Shown one piece after another: positions 53,463 to 62,337 of a stretch of DNA of 64,000 nucleotides. A program made the translations under genes and the position numbers. Numbering within the stretch: the first letter of the stretch is position 1; each line of letters opens with the position of its first letter. Below the pieces are notes generated by a model. The model was given only the letters and a program-made list of their open reading frames with translations, did not search any database and was not told the DNA's origin. Origin of the DNA: Metabacillus litoralis (lineage in GTDB: Bacteria; Bacillota; Bacilli; Bacillales; Bacillaceae); NCBI RefSeq assembly GCF_003667825.1, contig NZ_CP033043.1, forward strand, positions 1,675,001 to 1,739,000, in the 5' to 3' direction.

Positions 53463-53834
53463 TATTTTTATATAAATTAACCTCTCCCCCTAACATTTAT
53501 TATATACTTATTTTACCATCTCCTATCAGATACATGTAAATGTAAAAAAGCGCGCTCATCCAAATGCGCCTTTTCAATTAACTCTGGATTGTTTTTTTAC
53601 ACTAACTCATTCAGAAGCTTTAACAAAAGTAAAAACACTTTTAGATTTCTTGATAAATAGTTTCAAACATGATAAAGACTACACATCCTTATTCATGAAT
53701 GAATGTCATTTGAATGCTGAAGATAACTCATAACTACTTTCTCACAATTCAAAGTAAGCAAATTTACAGTTTGAAACCTACCTTATATAAATTAGTATTA
53801 TAGGAAGGGAGTTTATAGGAAGGGAGTGGTAAGG
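53463..53834. other. Intergenic region with hairpin and tandem ribosome-site repeat
   Basis: It holds a GCGC-stem hairpin (53544-53575) and a direct 15-base repeat at 53799-53827 just before the next gene. No gene otherwise. Confidence 0.5.
53544..53575. terminator. Hairpin with A/T tails
   Basis: AAAAAGCGC pairs with GCGCCTTTT around GCTCATCCAAAT. Tails on both sides allow it to stop transcription in either direction. Confidence 0.5.
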
Positions 53835-54023
53835 ATGGATTTTATTACTAAGAATGAATTATATATTTACATAGTCTTGGTGATGATCTCAATTTTTTCT
53901 TCATTTATTATAGAAAAAGGTCTTATTAATGATATTATAATCGTCACTGTTTTTCTGACTGTCTTGACCATTAAACTAATTGTTATTACTAAAAAAGAAA
54001 AATTAGATAGGGAAAATCATTAG
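53835..54023 (+). CDS. Small two-helix membrane protein (62 aa)
   Basis: The product (MDFITKNELYIYIVLVMISI and so on) has two helices and ends in a basic tail KKEKLDRENH. A GGGAG site lies eight bases before ATG 53835; an in-frame GTG at 53826 overlaps it. The ribosome-site region is a 15-base tandem duplication (TATAGGAAGGGAGTT twice). Function unknown. Confidence 0.6.
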   Translation: MDFITKNELYIYIVLVMISIFSSFIIEKGLINDIIIVTVFLTVLTIKLIVITKKEKLDRENH

Positions 54024-54293
54024 TTCATGATTTACGATGGAGACATCTGTTTTGATGATATTGATAATTAGATATTGTAGGCGACGTTCCGTACACAGTT
54101 ATATTTTTTAATAAGTTCTTGAGCTATTATGCTTGAACCTAGAACTCCATCAAAACAAGTTATTTCATTGTATCCCCTTTAAATTTGCTTTTTTTCTACT
54201 AACTTCCTACCATATCATTGAGGCTCTTTTTTATAGTCGAGTAGAAGAGAGCCTCTCTACCTTACGGTAGATTGTGTTCTCCCCGCACCCAGA

Positions 54294-54326
54294 ACCGTGC
54301 TTGCGCAATTAACGCACACGGCTCCT
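54294..54326 (-). ncRNA. Group II intron domain V
   Basis: GAGCCGTGTGCG, loop and GCGCAAGCACGGTTC form the hairpin typical of catalytic domain V in bacterial group II introns. Confidence 0.8.
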
Positions 54327-54369
54327 CCTAGTTACCATTCACATAATGTAGCTAATCACTTTTCTTAAA

Positions 54370-54690
54370 TCATATATGTTTAACCTTAACTCTTGCGTAA
54401 GGTAATGGGTATTTATTAAGAAAGAGTCTGAATTTATCCCAAGTAATTGATTTCCTTTGACTTCTTCTATTGAGCCATTTAAACAGTAATTTACCAACCT
54501 TCTATGTTTTCTTTAAGATTTTCACTATATTGTTCTTTAGTTGTACCATTAACCCCAGTTGCCTTTTTATTAGTAGCTCATGATGACATTGAACTAATGA
54601 TTGCACATTTAATAAATGCGCAAGAGATGTAAATTTCATTTTAGGATCAGATTTTGCTAATTTTGCTATCCTTAGTAGTTTTGTTTCCAT
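54370..54690 (-). pseudogene. Group II intron reverse transcriptase, N- and C-terminal ends only
   Basis: The N-terminal part reads METKLLRIAKLAKSDPKMKF, then SLAHLLNVQSLVQCHHEL; a one-base shift restores NKKATGVNGTTKEQYSENLK. At about 54505 it jumps to the enzyme's extreme C-terminus, LFKWLNRRSQRKSITWDKFR (20 residues shown), ending ARVKVKHI. All palm, YADD and thumb sequences are gone, so about 300 residues were deleted between the two points. A dead gene. Confidence 0.85.
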
Positions 54691-54773
54691 TTATTATCCC
54701 TACCTCTGTGTGTAGTAAATGTGTCCCTAGTAAGGGTGACAACTGGTAGCTAGCCTTTCCTCAATCGGAATAT

Positions 54774-55118
54774 TTACTTTTCATCTAGAAAATGTTGATA
54801 GCTTTCCACATAATATGGTGATTTATCTTTTTCAAGAATGATAAAACCGTTTTCTTGATGAAAGTGATACTCATCTAGAAATGAGTCATTAACTTTATAA
54901 TAGATTGTTAATCCAGAAACATTTTTATCCTTTTTAAACCTTTCAATACTTTTTAGAAAAAAGTCTGCTTCTGACACTTGTTTTTCGAAACCAATTATAT
55001 AATATTCATTAGAATTAGCAGGTATTAAATCTTCAAATTCTTTTGGTACCTTAGATGTGGAACATCCCGATAATATTAGTACAATAATCAATGTTACAAA
55101 TTGAAGAAGCTTCTTCAT
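54774..55118 (-). CDS. Hypothetical lipoprotein (114 aa)
   Basis: The N-terminus MKKLLQFVTLIIVLILSGCS is a signal peptide with the lipobox LSGC, so the protein is lipid-anchored. The mature part (about 95 residues) has FKKDKNVSGLTIYYK and a charged tail and resembles small Bacillus lipoproteins of unknown function. AGAGGGAT precedes ATG 55118. Its stop codon is right next to the group II intron remnant. Confidence 0.75.
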   Translation of the reverse strand: MKKLLQFVTLIIVLILSGCSTSKVPKEFEDLIPANSNEYYIIGFEKQVSEADFFLKSIERFKKDKNVSGLTIYYKVNDSFLDEYHFHQENGFIILEKDKSPYYVESYQHFLDEK

Positions 55119-55540
55119 CAGATCCCTCTTTCTACCAATTATTTTAGTAAATTATGAAATCACAATTTTCACTAAAGAATTGCGCGTTTATTGCTGATCC
55201 CTTGGTGTGATTCAAAACTTTCTGATTCCAAGAGAGACTTATGGTTTGACACAATTGAAGAATTAGGATTTAACGATATTCATTACATACATTTAAAAGG
55301 CACATTTCAAAATGAAATGCACCTCACTTTTAAAGATCACTAATAACCGAATTTTAGCTTCTTTCATAATCTCGCTTTGATTGCTGAAGATTAATCTTTG
55401 ACTAAGCACCCGTTACTTTAAGTACACTTTTCATATTCTTTATATTATGCTGTTCTAATTTCGATAAAACATAGTTTACGCTTATATTTAAAGTGCGTTT
55501 TATCTTTTTGTTAATAGTTGAAAATTATTATGAATTCTAT
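55119..55540. other. Intergenic region with coding-like remnant and repeat
   Basis: From about 55184 to 55342 the plus strand has an open frame (KLSDSKRDLWFDTIEELGFN and so on) with no start or ribosome site, possibly a gene fragment. A repeat copy with the GATTGCTGAAGATT motif is at 55371-55392. Otherwise nothing. Confidence 0.4.
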
Positions 55541-55952
55541 TTATTTATATGCTTCATATTTAAGTTGTATCTGAGGGTTTTCTTTTAACAATAGGTCAAT
55601 AAATTCAGATTCATTTTCTGGAGAAATTCTGATTAAATTGTATGTAGCATAGTATATATTTAACCTATCAATGGGGAGAGCAGGTGAGGTAAATATACTT
55701 TTTACTTCCCTTACTTTTCTTATCTCTTTTACATTTAATTTCCATTGAAATGGTCCACATTGAACTTTTAATAGATCATCCTCAATTTTATATCCCGTTC
55801 CAAACCATATCCAAATTAAAATTCCAATACTAATAATTCCAATTAAATAGTAAGCTATCTTAATAACAATTAGCTATGTATCAAAAACGATAAATACCGT
55901 TCCCCAAATTGCTTATAAAATACAAAATGTCTCTTTTAGATTGAAAGAACAT
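55541..55952 (-). pseudogene. PH-domain (YyaB-like) membrane protein, frameshifted
   Basis: From ATG 55952, behind GGAGGAG, the frame gives MFFQSKRDILYF and then shifts. The rest continues in another frame with a TAG stop, followed by LIGIISIGILIWIWFGTGYK, the strand LLKVQCGPFQWKLNV and a C-terminus ending QIQLKYEAYK at 55541. The layout (short start, two hydrophobic segments, bPH_4 domain) fits YyaB-type proteins of unknown function. At least a frameshift and a stop are needed to explain it. The length is not a multiple of three. Confidence 0.6.
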
Positions 55953-56294
55953 TCATACCACTCCTCCTCTCTTTAAAGAAGTATACGAACAAAATCGGGA
56001 AAGGTTTCATTTATACCCTTTACAATAAACTGAATCTTCTTGTGAAAATGCGATTCGCAATTGAAGTTAGTTGTTTTTAATCTTATCCAAAATTATAAAG
56101 TTCAATATAATCCTAAGCAGTATCCTTATTCAACAACAGCATTTTCATTGTTGAAGATCATTTCTTATTCATTCACTATTTCGAAATGCCAAATATCTTT
56201 CAAAACACACATTTTCATTTTTGTTTTCTAATTTTACCAGTCCATCCAAATAACTTATCTAAGAATTGGGTACCATTTATTTGAGGTGATTATT
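55953..56294. other. Intergenic region with a repeat copy
   Basis: About 340 bases. A copy of the dispersed repeat (CATTTTCATTGTTGAAGATC) lies at 56140-56159 and the DUF3231 ribosome site GAGGTGA at 56283. No gene. Confidence 0.4.
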
Positions 56295-57299
56295 ATGGAT
56301 AAAGAAAGTCTCAATCTCACGTCTAGCGAAATAGGTACATTGTGGGGTCAATATATGAATGGTACTGCCGTTGACATCATAAATAAATATATGGTCTCGA
56401 TCATTGAAGACAAAAAGATCAAACTATTATTTGAGGAAGCTATTAATACTTTCGCAAAACAGAAACAACAAATTACTATGTTTATTGAAAATGAAGGATT
56501 TCCAATTCCGATTGGATTTACTGACTCAGATCTTAATAAAGGAACTAAAAGACTATTCACCGACATATTTTGTTTACACTATTTACATATAATAACTCTT
56601 CATGGTCTATTGGGTCATTCTACATCCCTTAGTTCTTCAGTGAGAAAGGATTTACGAAACTTTTATGATTCCTGTGATCATGATGGCAAAAAAATGTATC
56701 ATCAAGTAACTGATTTATTACTTGAAAAAGGACATTTTCAAAAGGATCCTTACTTTTACCCAGAGACAAACCCTGTATTTATTTCAGGAGGACAATTTAC
56801 AGATGGATACTTCGGTGACAAACGCCCTTTAGCTGCAACCGAAATGATTGCTCTTTCCCTTAACTTAAAAAAGAAAATATTAGAAAAATCTCTTTCGATA
56901 GGATTTAGTCAAGTAACACAAGATAAAGAGGTTAGAAAATTCTTAAAGAACACTCAGAGAGCTTCTGATAACCAGATCCAATCCCTTGGAAAAATCCTTA
57001 ATGGAGATAATTTACCTGTTCCGATGTCCTGGGAATCAGAGGTTACCACCTCTCAAGATCCTCCATTTTCGGATAAGTTGATGCTGTATCACATTGGGTT
57101 CTTATTACAGGCTTCACAAAATTATCATGGTGCCGGTCTTGCATCAGCAATGAGATCTGATCTAGTAGTAAATTATGAAAAAATAATTTTAAAGAATTTA
57201 ATGGTTACAAAAGATTGGTTTGATATTATGACAAAAAATAAGTGGCTAGAGCAGCCACCACTTGCTCCAAATCGAAAAGAAATAGCAAAAGATAAATAA
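56295..57299 (+). CDS. DUF3231 family protein (intact copy 2)
   Basis: The 334-residue soluble protein has the same two-half build as the copy at 43323. The first half has TDIFCLHYLHIITLHGLLGHS and the second SDKLMLYHIGFLLQASQNYHG. The N-terminus LTSSEIGTLWGQYMNGT matches the other copy and the dead one at 1-180. Start ATG 56295 follows GAGGTGATT; a GTG at 56286 overlaps this. The family function is unknown. Confidence 0.88.
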   Translation: MDKESLNLTSSEIGTLWGQYMNGTAVDIINKYMVSIIEDKKIKLLFEEAINTFAKQKQQITMFIENEGFPIPIGFTDSDLNKGTKRLFTDIFCLHYLHIITLHGLLGHSTSLSSSVRKDLRNFYDSCDHDGKKMYHQVTDLLLEKGHFQKDPYFYPETNPVFISGGQFTDGYFGDKRPLAATEMIALSLNLKKKILEKSLSIGFSQVTQDKEVRKFLKNTQRASDNQIQSLGKILNGDNLPVPMSWESEVTTSQDPPFSDKLMLYHIGFLLQASQNYHGAGLASAMRSDLVVNYEKIILKNLMVTKDWFDIMTKNKWLEQPPLAPNRKEIAKDK

Positions 57300-57720
57300 G
57301 ATTCTATAAAACTCATGTCAAAGAGCGAATTTTAATTTGTCCATATCAATGTAACTTATTAAATATAATACTAAGGGAGGAACAGCTCCTGATATAATCT
57401 TTAGTAAATGGTGTTGAAACCATTGAAAAGCTACTTAATCACAGAAACTTTTTCTCCTTCAGGGCTATTACTCGTTCGAAGGGTAATACTTATTTATTAG
57501 CACTCCCTATGATATGGGATTTTTGAATACTTTAAAAACTGAGGCATTTAACTTAACGGGTTCTTTTGAGAAGTAGAAAGCATCAATTTCAACCAAATTA
57601 GTAAGCATATTTACACTATTTTTGGGTAGTCAATTTGTAATAAAAAAAAGCAATGGAATTCGTTTCATTGCTTTTTTTCTATTTTTAGGATAGGTGAGTC
57701 AAAGATTTACTTGATATTAT
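57300..57720. other. Intergenic region with decayed membrane-gene fragment and terminator
   Basis: Positions 57491-57553 resemble 63718-63783 (same CACTCCCTATG...ATATGGGATTTTT...GAATACTTTAAAAACT pattern), so this is a worn copy of the same gene tail. The bidirectional terminator at 57642-57679 follows. Confidence 0.5.
57642..57679. terminator. Bidirectional terminator
   Basis: AAAAAAAAGCAATG pairs with CATTGCTTTTTTT around GAATTCGTTT. Confidence 0.8.
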
Positions 57721-58315
57721 TTAATTTTGTATAACTATGTCAGCTTGTTCTAATGGAGTTTCAACCTCCATATAATAATCTTCGGCTTTCCAATATCTAT
57801 TTAGAAATTTTTTAATATTGGTCTTAGTGACTTCGCATTCACGATTGAATCTCATTTCTCCCGAACTGTCCAAATCTATTATAATATCGTAAAAATTTCT
57901 CCAAACTTTTCTTTGTAAAAAATACTCCTTCGATAACAATTACACAAGTATCAGGTACCTCAGTTATCTCCAAGCTCTGAGTATCAGACCCGTAATCATA
58001 ATTGAGCAATTGCAATTCATTAGATTTTTTTAGTTTTTGGAAGAGATTTTCTTTTAACCACTTAACATCCCATTGTAATTTGTAATACTCAATCCACTCT
58101 CCGTAACCAGTGTTGTAACGCCTTTTTTTCTCAACAATGTAATCATCTATATGAAAAAGGCAAACTGAAATATTTTTTTCTTGAAGATGCTGCACAACTT
58201 TCTTTGTCAGTGTGGTTTTCCCAGAACGGCTTAGTCCGGCTATTCCAAGAACGATTCTTTGATCTTGTTCAGGCCTAGGAATCTTATTAATTATATTTAG
58301 TATTTTATGTTCCAA
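57721..58315 (-). pseudogene. Uridine/nucleoside kinase-like P-loop protein with frameshift in a T-run
   Basis: From TTG 58315 the first frame gives the kinase N-terminus with the P-loop GLSRSGKTT and CVIVIEGVFF. The reading continues correctly only after removing one T from the T6 run near 57926-57931 (VFLQRKVWRNFYDIIIDLDS, then RYWKAEDYYMEVETPLEQAD). The joined product would be about 198 residues, the usual size for this family. It is probably broken, but phase-variable slippage or a sequencing error are alternatives. Confidence 0.75.
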
Positions 58316-58455
58316 ATATATCCACTACTCTATATATACATATCATATTTTCTTGTTTAAAAATAGCTGAAGAATTTATCTTCAGCTATTGCATATAAGT
58401 CTCTATTCTAAATGGAACTCCCTGTATTTAGGACTTTACTTGCTTACATTACTAG

Positions 58456-58605
58456 TCACACTTTCTTAAAGAGTGCATCTTCAACGTGTTCTGGTATAAA
58501 ATTTGATAACCTACCACCTTTGAAATAAACTTCTGGATCACTTAGCCCAGTTAAGCTACTTAGTTTCATAACATCAGAAAGGCTCCATCCAGTTATATCA
58601 GGCAT
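58456..58605 (-). pseudogene. Fragment of a PASTA-domain protein (penicillin-binding protein tail)
   Basis: The frame encodes MPDITGWSLSDVMKLSSLTG, the opening of a PASTA domain, and about 29 more residues ending EDALFKKV. Upstream (58606 to about 58725), a different frame gives a sequence ending LLYASKVEIKTEGKK, as would fit just before a PASTA domain, joined by a frameshift. So it is a remnant of the C-terminus of a high-molecular-weight penicillin-binding protein or similar. There is an AAAAAGGA before the ATG, but a functional 49-aa protein is unlikely. Confidence 0.5.
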
Positions 58606-58780
58606 TCCTTTTTACCCTCTGTTTTTATTTCTACTTTTGAAGCATATAGTAACCCTGTTAAGCGCTTTTTGTAGAATCCAAATTCGTTATTAAAAGTATG
58701 GTTGTACTGTACAGCAATTGACACTGTTTTTGTTTATCTTCTATTTAACTCATAATTACGAATTAATTCAGCAGCGCAAT

Positions 58781-59284
58781 TTAGATAATTCCTACTTTAT
58801 CACTTCTTCTTTCAAGCAGGACAGTATCTCGCCACACGCCATCCATGTATCCTATACGTTCACGTCTTCCTACTTCTCGAAATCCATGTTTTTTATGTAA
58901 TTTAATACTACCGACGTTTTCGGGGAATATCCCAGACTGTAGCATCCAAAACCCATTCTTTTCACTATTTTCAATTAAGGAATCCAAGAGTAAACTCCCA
59001 ATTCCCTTGCCACTTTCTTTTAAACTCACATAAACACTTACTTCTCCAACTCCAGAATATACACTCCTACTTGATATTGGACTTAAAGCAGCCCAGCCCA
59101 CAACTTTTCCTTTTGAACGTGCCACTCTTCTACAATTATTAATATGGGCGTTGTCCCATTCCTCCCAAGAAGGAGCTGTTTTCTGGAAGGTTGCATTTCC
59201 AGTAGAAATGCCCTCAAGATAGATTTTTCTTACTTGTTCCCAATCATTTGATTTCATTTTTTCTAAAACTATAGTACCTTTCAT
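58781..59284 (-). CDS. GNAT acetyltransferase, phosphinothricin-type
   Basis: The 167-residue enzyme resembles the PAT/Bar family: WEQVRKIYLEGISTGNATF, VVGWAALSPISSRSVYSGVG, the acetyl-CoA loop KESGKGIGSLLLDSL and GFREVGRRERIGYMDGVWRD. These acetylate amino groups, e.g. of phosphinothricin or methionine sulfoximine. ATG 59284 is preceded by AGGTG. It stands alone in a decayed stretch. Confidence 0.82.
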   Translation of the reverse strand: MKGTIVLEKMKSNDWEQVRKIYLEGISTGNATFQKTAPSWEEWDNAHINNCRRVARSKGKVVGWAALSPISSRSVYSGVGEVSVYVSLKESGKGIGSLLLDSLIENSEKNGFWMLQSGIFPENVGSIKLHKKHGFREVGRRERIGYMDGVWRDTVLLERRSDKVGII

Positions 59285-59389
59285 ACTATACACCTACTCT
59301 AGTTTAATAAGTAATACATTTCAATTAAACTAGTAAAAATCCTTTTTCTTCACATTTTGTTCTTCTCCCATCGGGTTTCAAACTAAAAT

Positions 59390-59420
59390 AAGCACCTTCC
59401 TTGTTCCAGAAAGGCGCTTT
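59390..59420 (-). terminator. Repeat-associated terminator (copy 3)
   Basis: AAGCGCCTTTC pairs with GGAAGGTGCTT, right after the MFS stop (59435). The flank GATTGCTGAA is the dispersed repeat. Confidence 0.7.
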
Positions 59421-59434
59421 GATTGCTGAATTTA

Positions 59435-60655
59435 TTACTTACCAAGTGAATGATGTAAATACAAAAATGAAGCTACTGTGGATATAATTCCACCTAAAAT
59501 AATGGTCAGATTTGTTCCAATATTATTAGAGAGAATCCCAGCTAGGAATGCTGATACAGGCATAGAAATCCATGTCATAAATCTGCTTGTCGCCTGCACT
59601 CTTCCTAAGAGATGATCGGGGGTTAGGGATTGCCTTATCGTAACAATACATGGATTCATCATAGATGAGGCAAATGTTCCTACAGCATTCAATATAATTA
59701 ACCAAATGTAACTTGTAGACATACCAAACAATACTATGGATAATCCGCCAATTAGAGAAGCAAAGAAAAGGATACTGCGATACGTGAAAGATTCCCTTAC
59801 CTTTGTTGTTATTAATGCACCGCATATAGCTCCTATCCCACCTATTGAAATCAATAGACCCACCTTTTCTGACGACAAGCTTATTGTATCTGTCAAATGA
59901 AAAACCATCATCGTTAAAAACATAGTAGTACCAAAAACAGAAACTAACATTGCTAAATTGGTAAACAATATAGGCTTGGAATGGAACACAAATTGAAACC
60001 CTTCTTTTATATCTAACCAAAAGCTATTTCTCTTAAATTTCTTACTATCCTCAGATGTATTCATGTTAATGCTTAATACTGTTAGGAAGGCAATAAAGAA
60101 GCTCATACTATTGATTAAGAGTGCATATCCTGGATTATATAAGCTTATAATCAAGCCTCCGATTCCTGGAGCAACTAATACAGCTGTATTGAAAAAGCCT
60201 GTATTGATTGCATTAACAGAATGCAAATCACTTTTACGTACCATTTTGGGAATAGATGCAAACTGTGAAGTGTTATAGATTTGGCTTAAAACCCCAATAG
60301 TAAAAGCACCTGTATATAAAAACCACATATCTAATATTCCAAAAATAAAGAGTAAGCCAATTATCCCTACAATAATACACCGAAGCAAATCACAGAAAAG
60401 CAATAAATATTTTTTATTAAATCTGTCTGCAAGAACACCTGTTAATGGTTGGAAGAGAATAGGAAGCCTCTCAAGTGCTGCAACTATTCCCATACTTAAT
60501 GGTGATCCTGTAATAGACAAAACTATTAGTGGAATAGCTAAAAGGTATATTTGATCTCCGCAAAACGAAATTAAGTTGCCTCCAATAAATCGAAATACTG
60601 AATAGTTCTTTCTGAGTTTAGGAATAGAATTCATTTGTATTGCTGGATCGACCAT
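59435..60655 (-). CDS. MFS transporter (EntS/enterobactin-exporter-like)
   Basis: The 406-residue protein has about 12 predicted helices and the MFS_3 type look: RFIGGNLISFCGDQIYLLAI, FNKKYLLLFCDLLR, and a long loop before helix 7 (SEDSKKFKRNSFWLDIKEGF). Members expel drugs, siderophores or other natural products. It lies 18 bases downstream of an ArsR-type regulator gene, probably co-transcribed. GGGGGAGAG precedes ATG 60655. Substrate unknown. Confidence 0.85.
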   Translation of the reverse strand: MVDPAIQMNSIPKLRKNYSVFRFIGGNLISFCGDQIYLLAIPLIVLSITGSPLSMGIVAALERLPILFQPLTGVLADRFNKKYLLLFCDLLRCIIVGIIGLLFIFGILDMWFLYTGAFTIGVLSQIYNTSQFASIPKMVRKSDLHSVNAINTGFFNTAVLVAPGIGGLIISLYNPGYALLINSMSFFIAFLTVLSINMNTSEDSKKFKRNSFWLDIKEGFQFVFHSKPILFTNLAMLVSVFGTTMFLTMMVFHLTDTISLSSEKVGLLISIGGIGAICGALITTKVRESFTYRSILFFASLIGGLSIVLFGMSTSYIWLIILNAVGTFASSMMNPCIVTIRQSLTPDHLLGRVQATSRFMTWISMPVSAFLAGILSNNIGTNLTIILGGIISTVASFLYLHHSLGK

Positions 60656-60673
60656 CCAAACTCTCCCCCTTTA

Positions 60674-61720
60674 CTACTTATTAAGAAATCGTTCAAACTC
60701 TATCGAAAGACTTTCTAATGCATTAAATTCTAGACAGTACTTAGAGTTGTTAATCGAAACAATTCTAGCTGATCTAAGAATTTTCAGATGATGGTGTATC
60801 GTTGATTTGCCTAAATCTATCTTTTCGGTTATCTCCTGTAATGTTAACTCCTTCTCATTCAGTAGCTTTACAATTCTGAGTCTTACTTCATCCCCTAAAG
60901 CTTTATGTTTTAAAACAAGAGAGTTATCAGGTACATAACGATTACTAGGATTAATACTTTCATTTGCTACTGGATAATAAAAGACCTTGGTTCCTTCTAT
61001 ATCAGCTTCTATATTCCACGGACGATAAATAAATTGAGGAATTAATAATACTGTCCTTACACTAGGTTCTGGTAAGTAGTTGATTCCTCCTGTAGCCCAC
61101 TTCACTAAATCCTCAGGAGACATTTGTGAGAGCATTTGTCTTTTAGATTCATAGTCATTTCTCAATATAAAATTAACTGATGAAAAATCATCTTTTTCTA
61201 TAACTTCGTTATGCCATCTTGTCATTACATTTATCAGATGCTCTTTCAAAAGCTCTTCGTCAATATTACATATGAAGTCTATGTAGTTGGGCAGGAATTC
61301 ATTGTTTGCAGTTAAAGATTTCAATTGAGCTATCGCAATCTCTTCTCCATGTGAAGCATTCACTCTAGTTTCTTCTGTTTTATAGCCTGTAAATGGGAGA
61401 CTGATATACTTCAATTCCTGAGAAGAGAGCTGTTCTATATATGCAGTAAACTCAGTCATACTCTTGAATGATTGCATATGAAGTATTTGAAGTAGAGCTT
61501 TCCAAGTATTATTTTCTTCAACATACTTTAATTGTTTTATTAACTCCTCAGATAATGAGCTCTTTAAATTCACTAAATAATCTTTTGATAATTCTAATGT
61601 GTTAATTAAAGATTTATTTGTTATGGCAGCAATTCCTAATGCTGTTTCCCACAACAATGAGTATTCTAGTTTGATTTCATATGTTTCTCTTTTTCTATTA
61701 GTGATATTAATTACGTCCAT
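60674..61720 (-). CDS. ArsR-type winged-helix regulator with large N-terminal domain
   Basis: The 348-residue protein has a C-terminal ArsR-like winged helix (about residues 265-345: ALGDEVRLRIVKLLNEKELT, then DLGKSTIHHHLKILRSARIV) and about 260 N-terminal residues of mostly helical sequence, as in DUF5937-type sensors. The latter probably binds a drug or other ligand, or acts as a dimer scaffold. The transporter next to it (59435-60655) is the likely target. GGGAGG precedes ATG 61720. It is much longer than ordinary ArsR proteins (about 100 aa). Confidence 0.82.
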   Translation of the reverse strand: MDVINITNRKRETYEIKLEYSLLWETALGIAAITNKSLINTLELSKDYLVNLKSSLSEELIKQLKYVEENNTWKALLQILHMQSFKSMTEFTAYIEQLSSQELKYISLPFTGYKTEETRVNASHGEEIAIAQLKSLTANNEFLPNYIDFICNIDEELLKEHLINVMTRWHNEVIEKDDFSSVNFILRNDYESKRQMLSQMSPEDLVKWATGGINYLPEPSVRTVLLIPQFIYRPWNIEADIEGTKVFYYPVANESINPSNRYVPDNSLVLKHKALGDEVRLRIVKLLNEKELTLQEITEKIDLGKSTIHHHLKILRSARIVSINNSKYCLEFNALESLSIEFERFLNK

Positions 61721-61929
61721 CTGTATACTCTTCCTCCCATTACCTCTTTTTTACAATTTTATAATATCAGCTATATATTTTCAATAAATATAGAATTTAA
61801 ATTCTAAGTTTATCAAATGAAAAGGTAGCGTTTTTAAGAAATATAAAAACGCATTTCATATTTATGAAACGCGATTCGTTTGTTGAATAACAATATTATA
61901 AATAGGTACTTTCATTTCTAAAGAAGTAT

Positions 61930-62337
61930 TCATTCCTCGTAATCCCTAATTATTTCATCTAGTGATTTGTCGTAATCATCCAAACTCCTTTGGTATTCAT
62001 AGATGATGAACATATTTTCCACTACATATAAATTGTGAGAAACCATATTATATTTTTCTGTTTTCCTTTTAAAACTTTTACTTGCCTCTTTGGCTAATAA
62101 ATTACTTGGATATTTATAAATATGTAAAAAATCGCCGTCTGTAACTTTCAGATGTTGAGGGCTTTTTCCCAGTTGTCTATTATCAAACATGGATCCATTG
62201 TTAATTGTCACTTCTTGATTCTCAAATTCTACCTTGCTTAGATACTCTTTAAACTTGTCGATATTCCCTTTATATAAAAGGTAACTTAAAGCTAAAAGAC
62301 AAACTAAAGTCAGTAGAATGAATTTAAACTTCTTGAT
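61930..62337 (-). CDS. Membrane-anchored hypothetical protein, apparent ATC start
   Basis: The first visible ATG in frame is 62211, but sense codons extend to 62337 with a clear membrane helix (KKFKFILLTLVCLLALSYLL), directly after a GGGGG ribosome site. The codon where a start would be expected is ATC (62335-62337), with no ATG, GTG or TTG. The remaining protein (135 residues) is charged. Either a rare ATC start or a lost start codon is possible, since the family presumably begins MIKKFKF. Confidence 0.55.
   Translation of the reverse strand: MKKFKFILLTLVCLLALSYLLYKGNIDKFKEYLSKVEFENQEVTINNGSMFDNRQLGKSPQHLKVTDGDFLHIYKYPSNLLAKEASKSFKRKTEKYNMVSHNLYVVENMFIIYEYQRSLDDYDKSLDEIIRDYEE

Larger units (their letters stand above)
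54236..54760 (-). mobile_element. Group II intron remnant with large internal deletion
   Basis: On the minus strand, the start of an intron-encoded reverse transcriptase (from 54690), then its maturase end, then the conserved domain V (54294-54326) and domain VI with the 3' end near 54236. The domain V arms GAGCCGTG and CACGGTTC are perfect, and it has the GCG/CGC inner stem. Most of the RNA domains I-III and about 300 codons of the enzyme are missing, so the element cannot move by itself. Confidence 0.8.

Noticed and set aside
59526..60020. Second minus-strand frame inside the MFS transporter gene.
   Set aside because: Out-of-frame shadow with unusual Cys, Tyr and Trp content.
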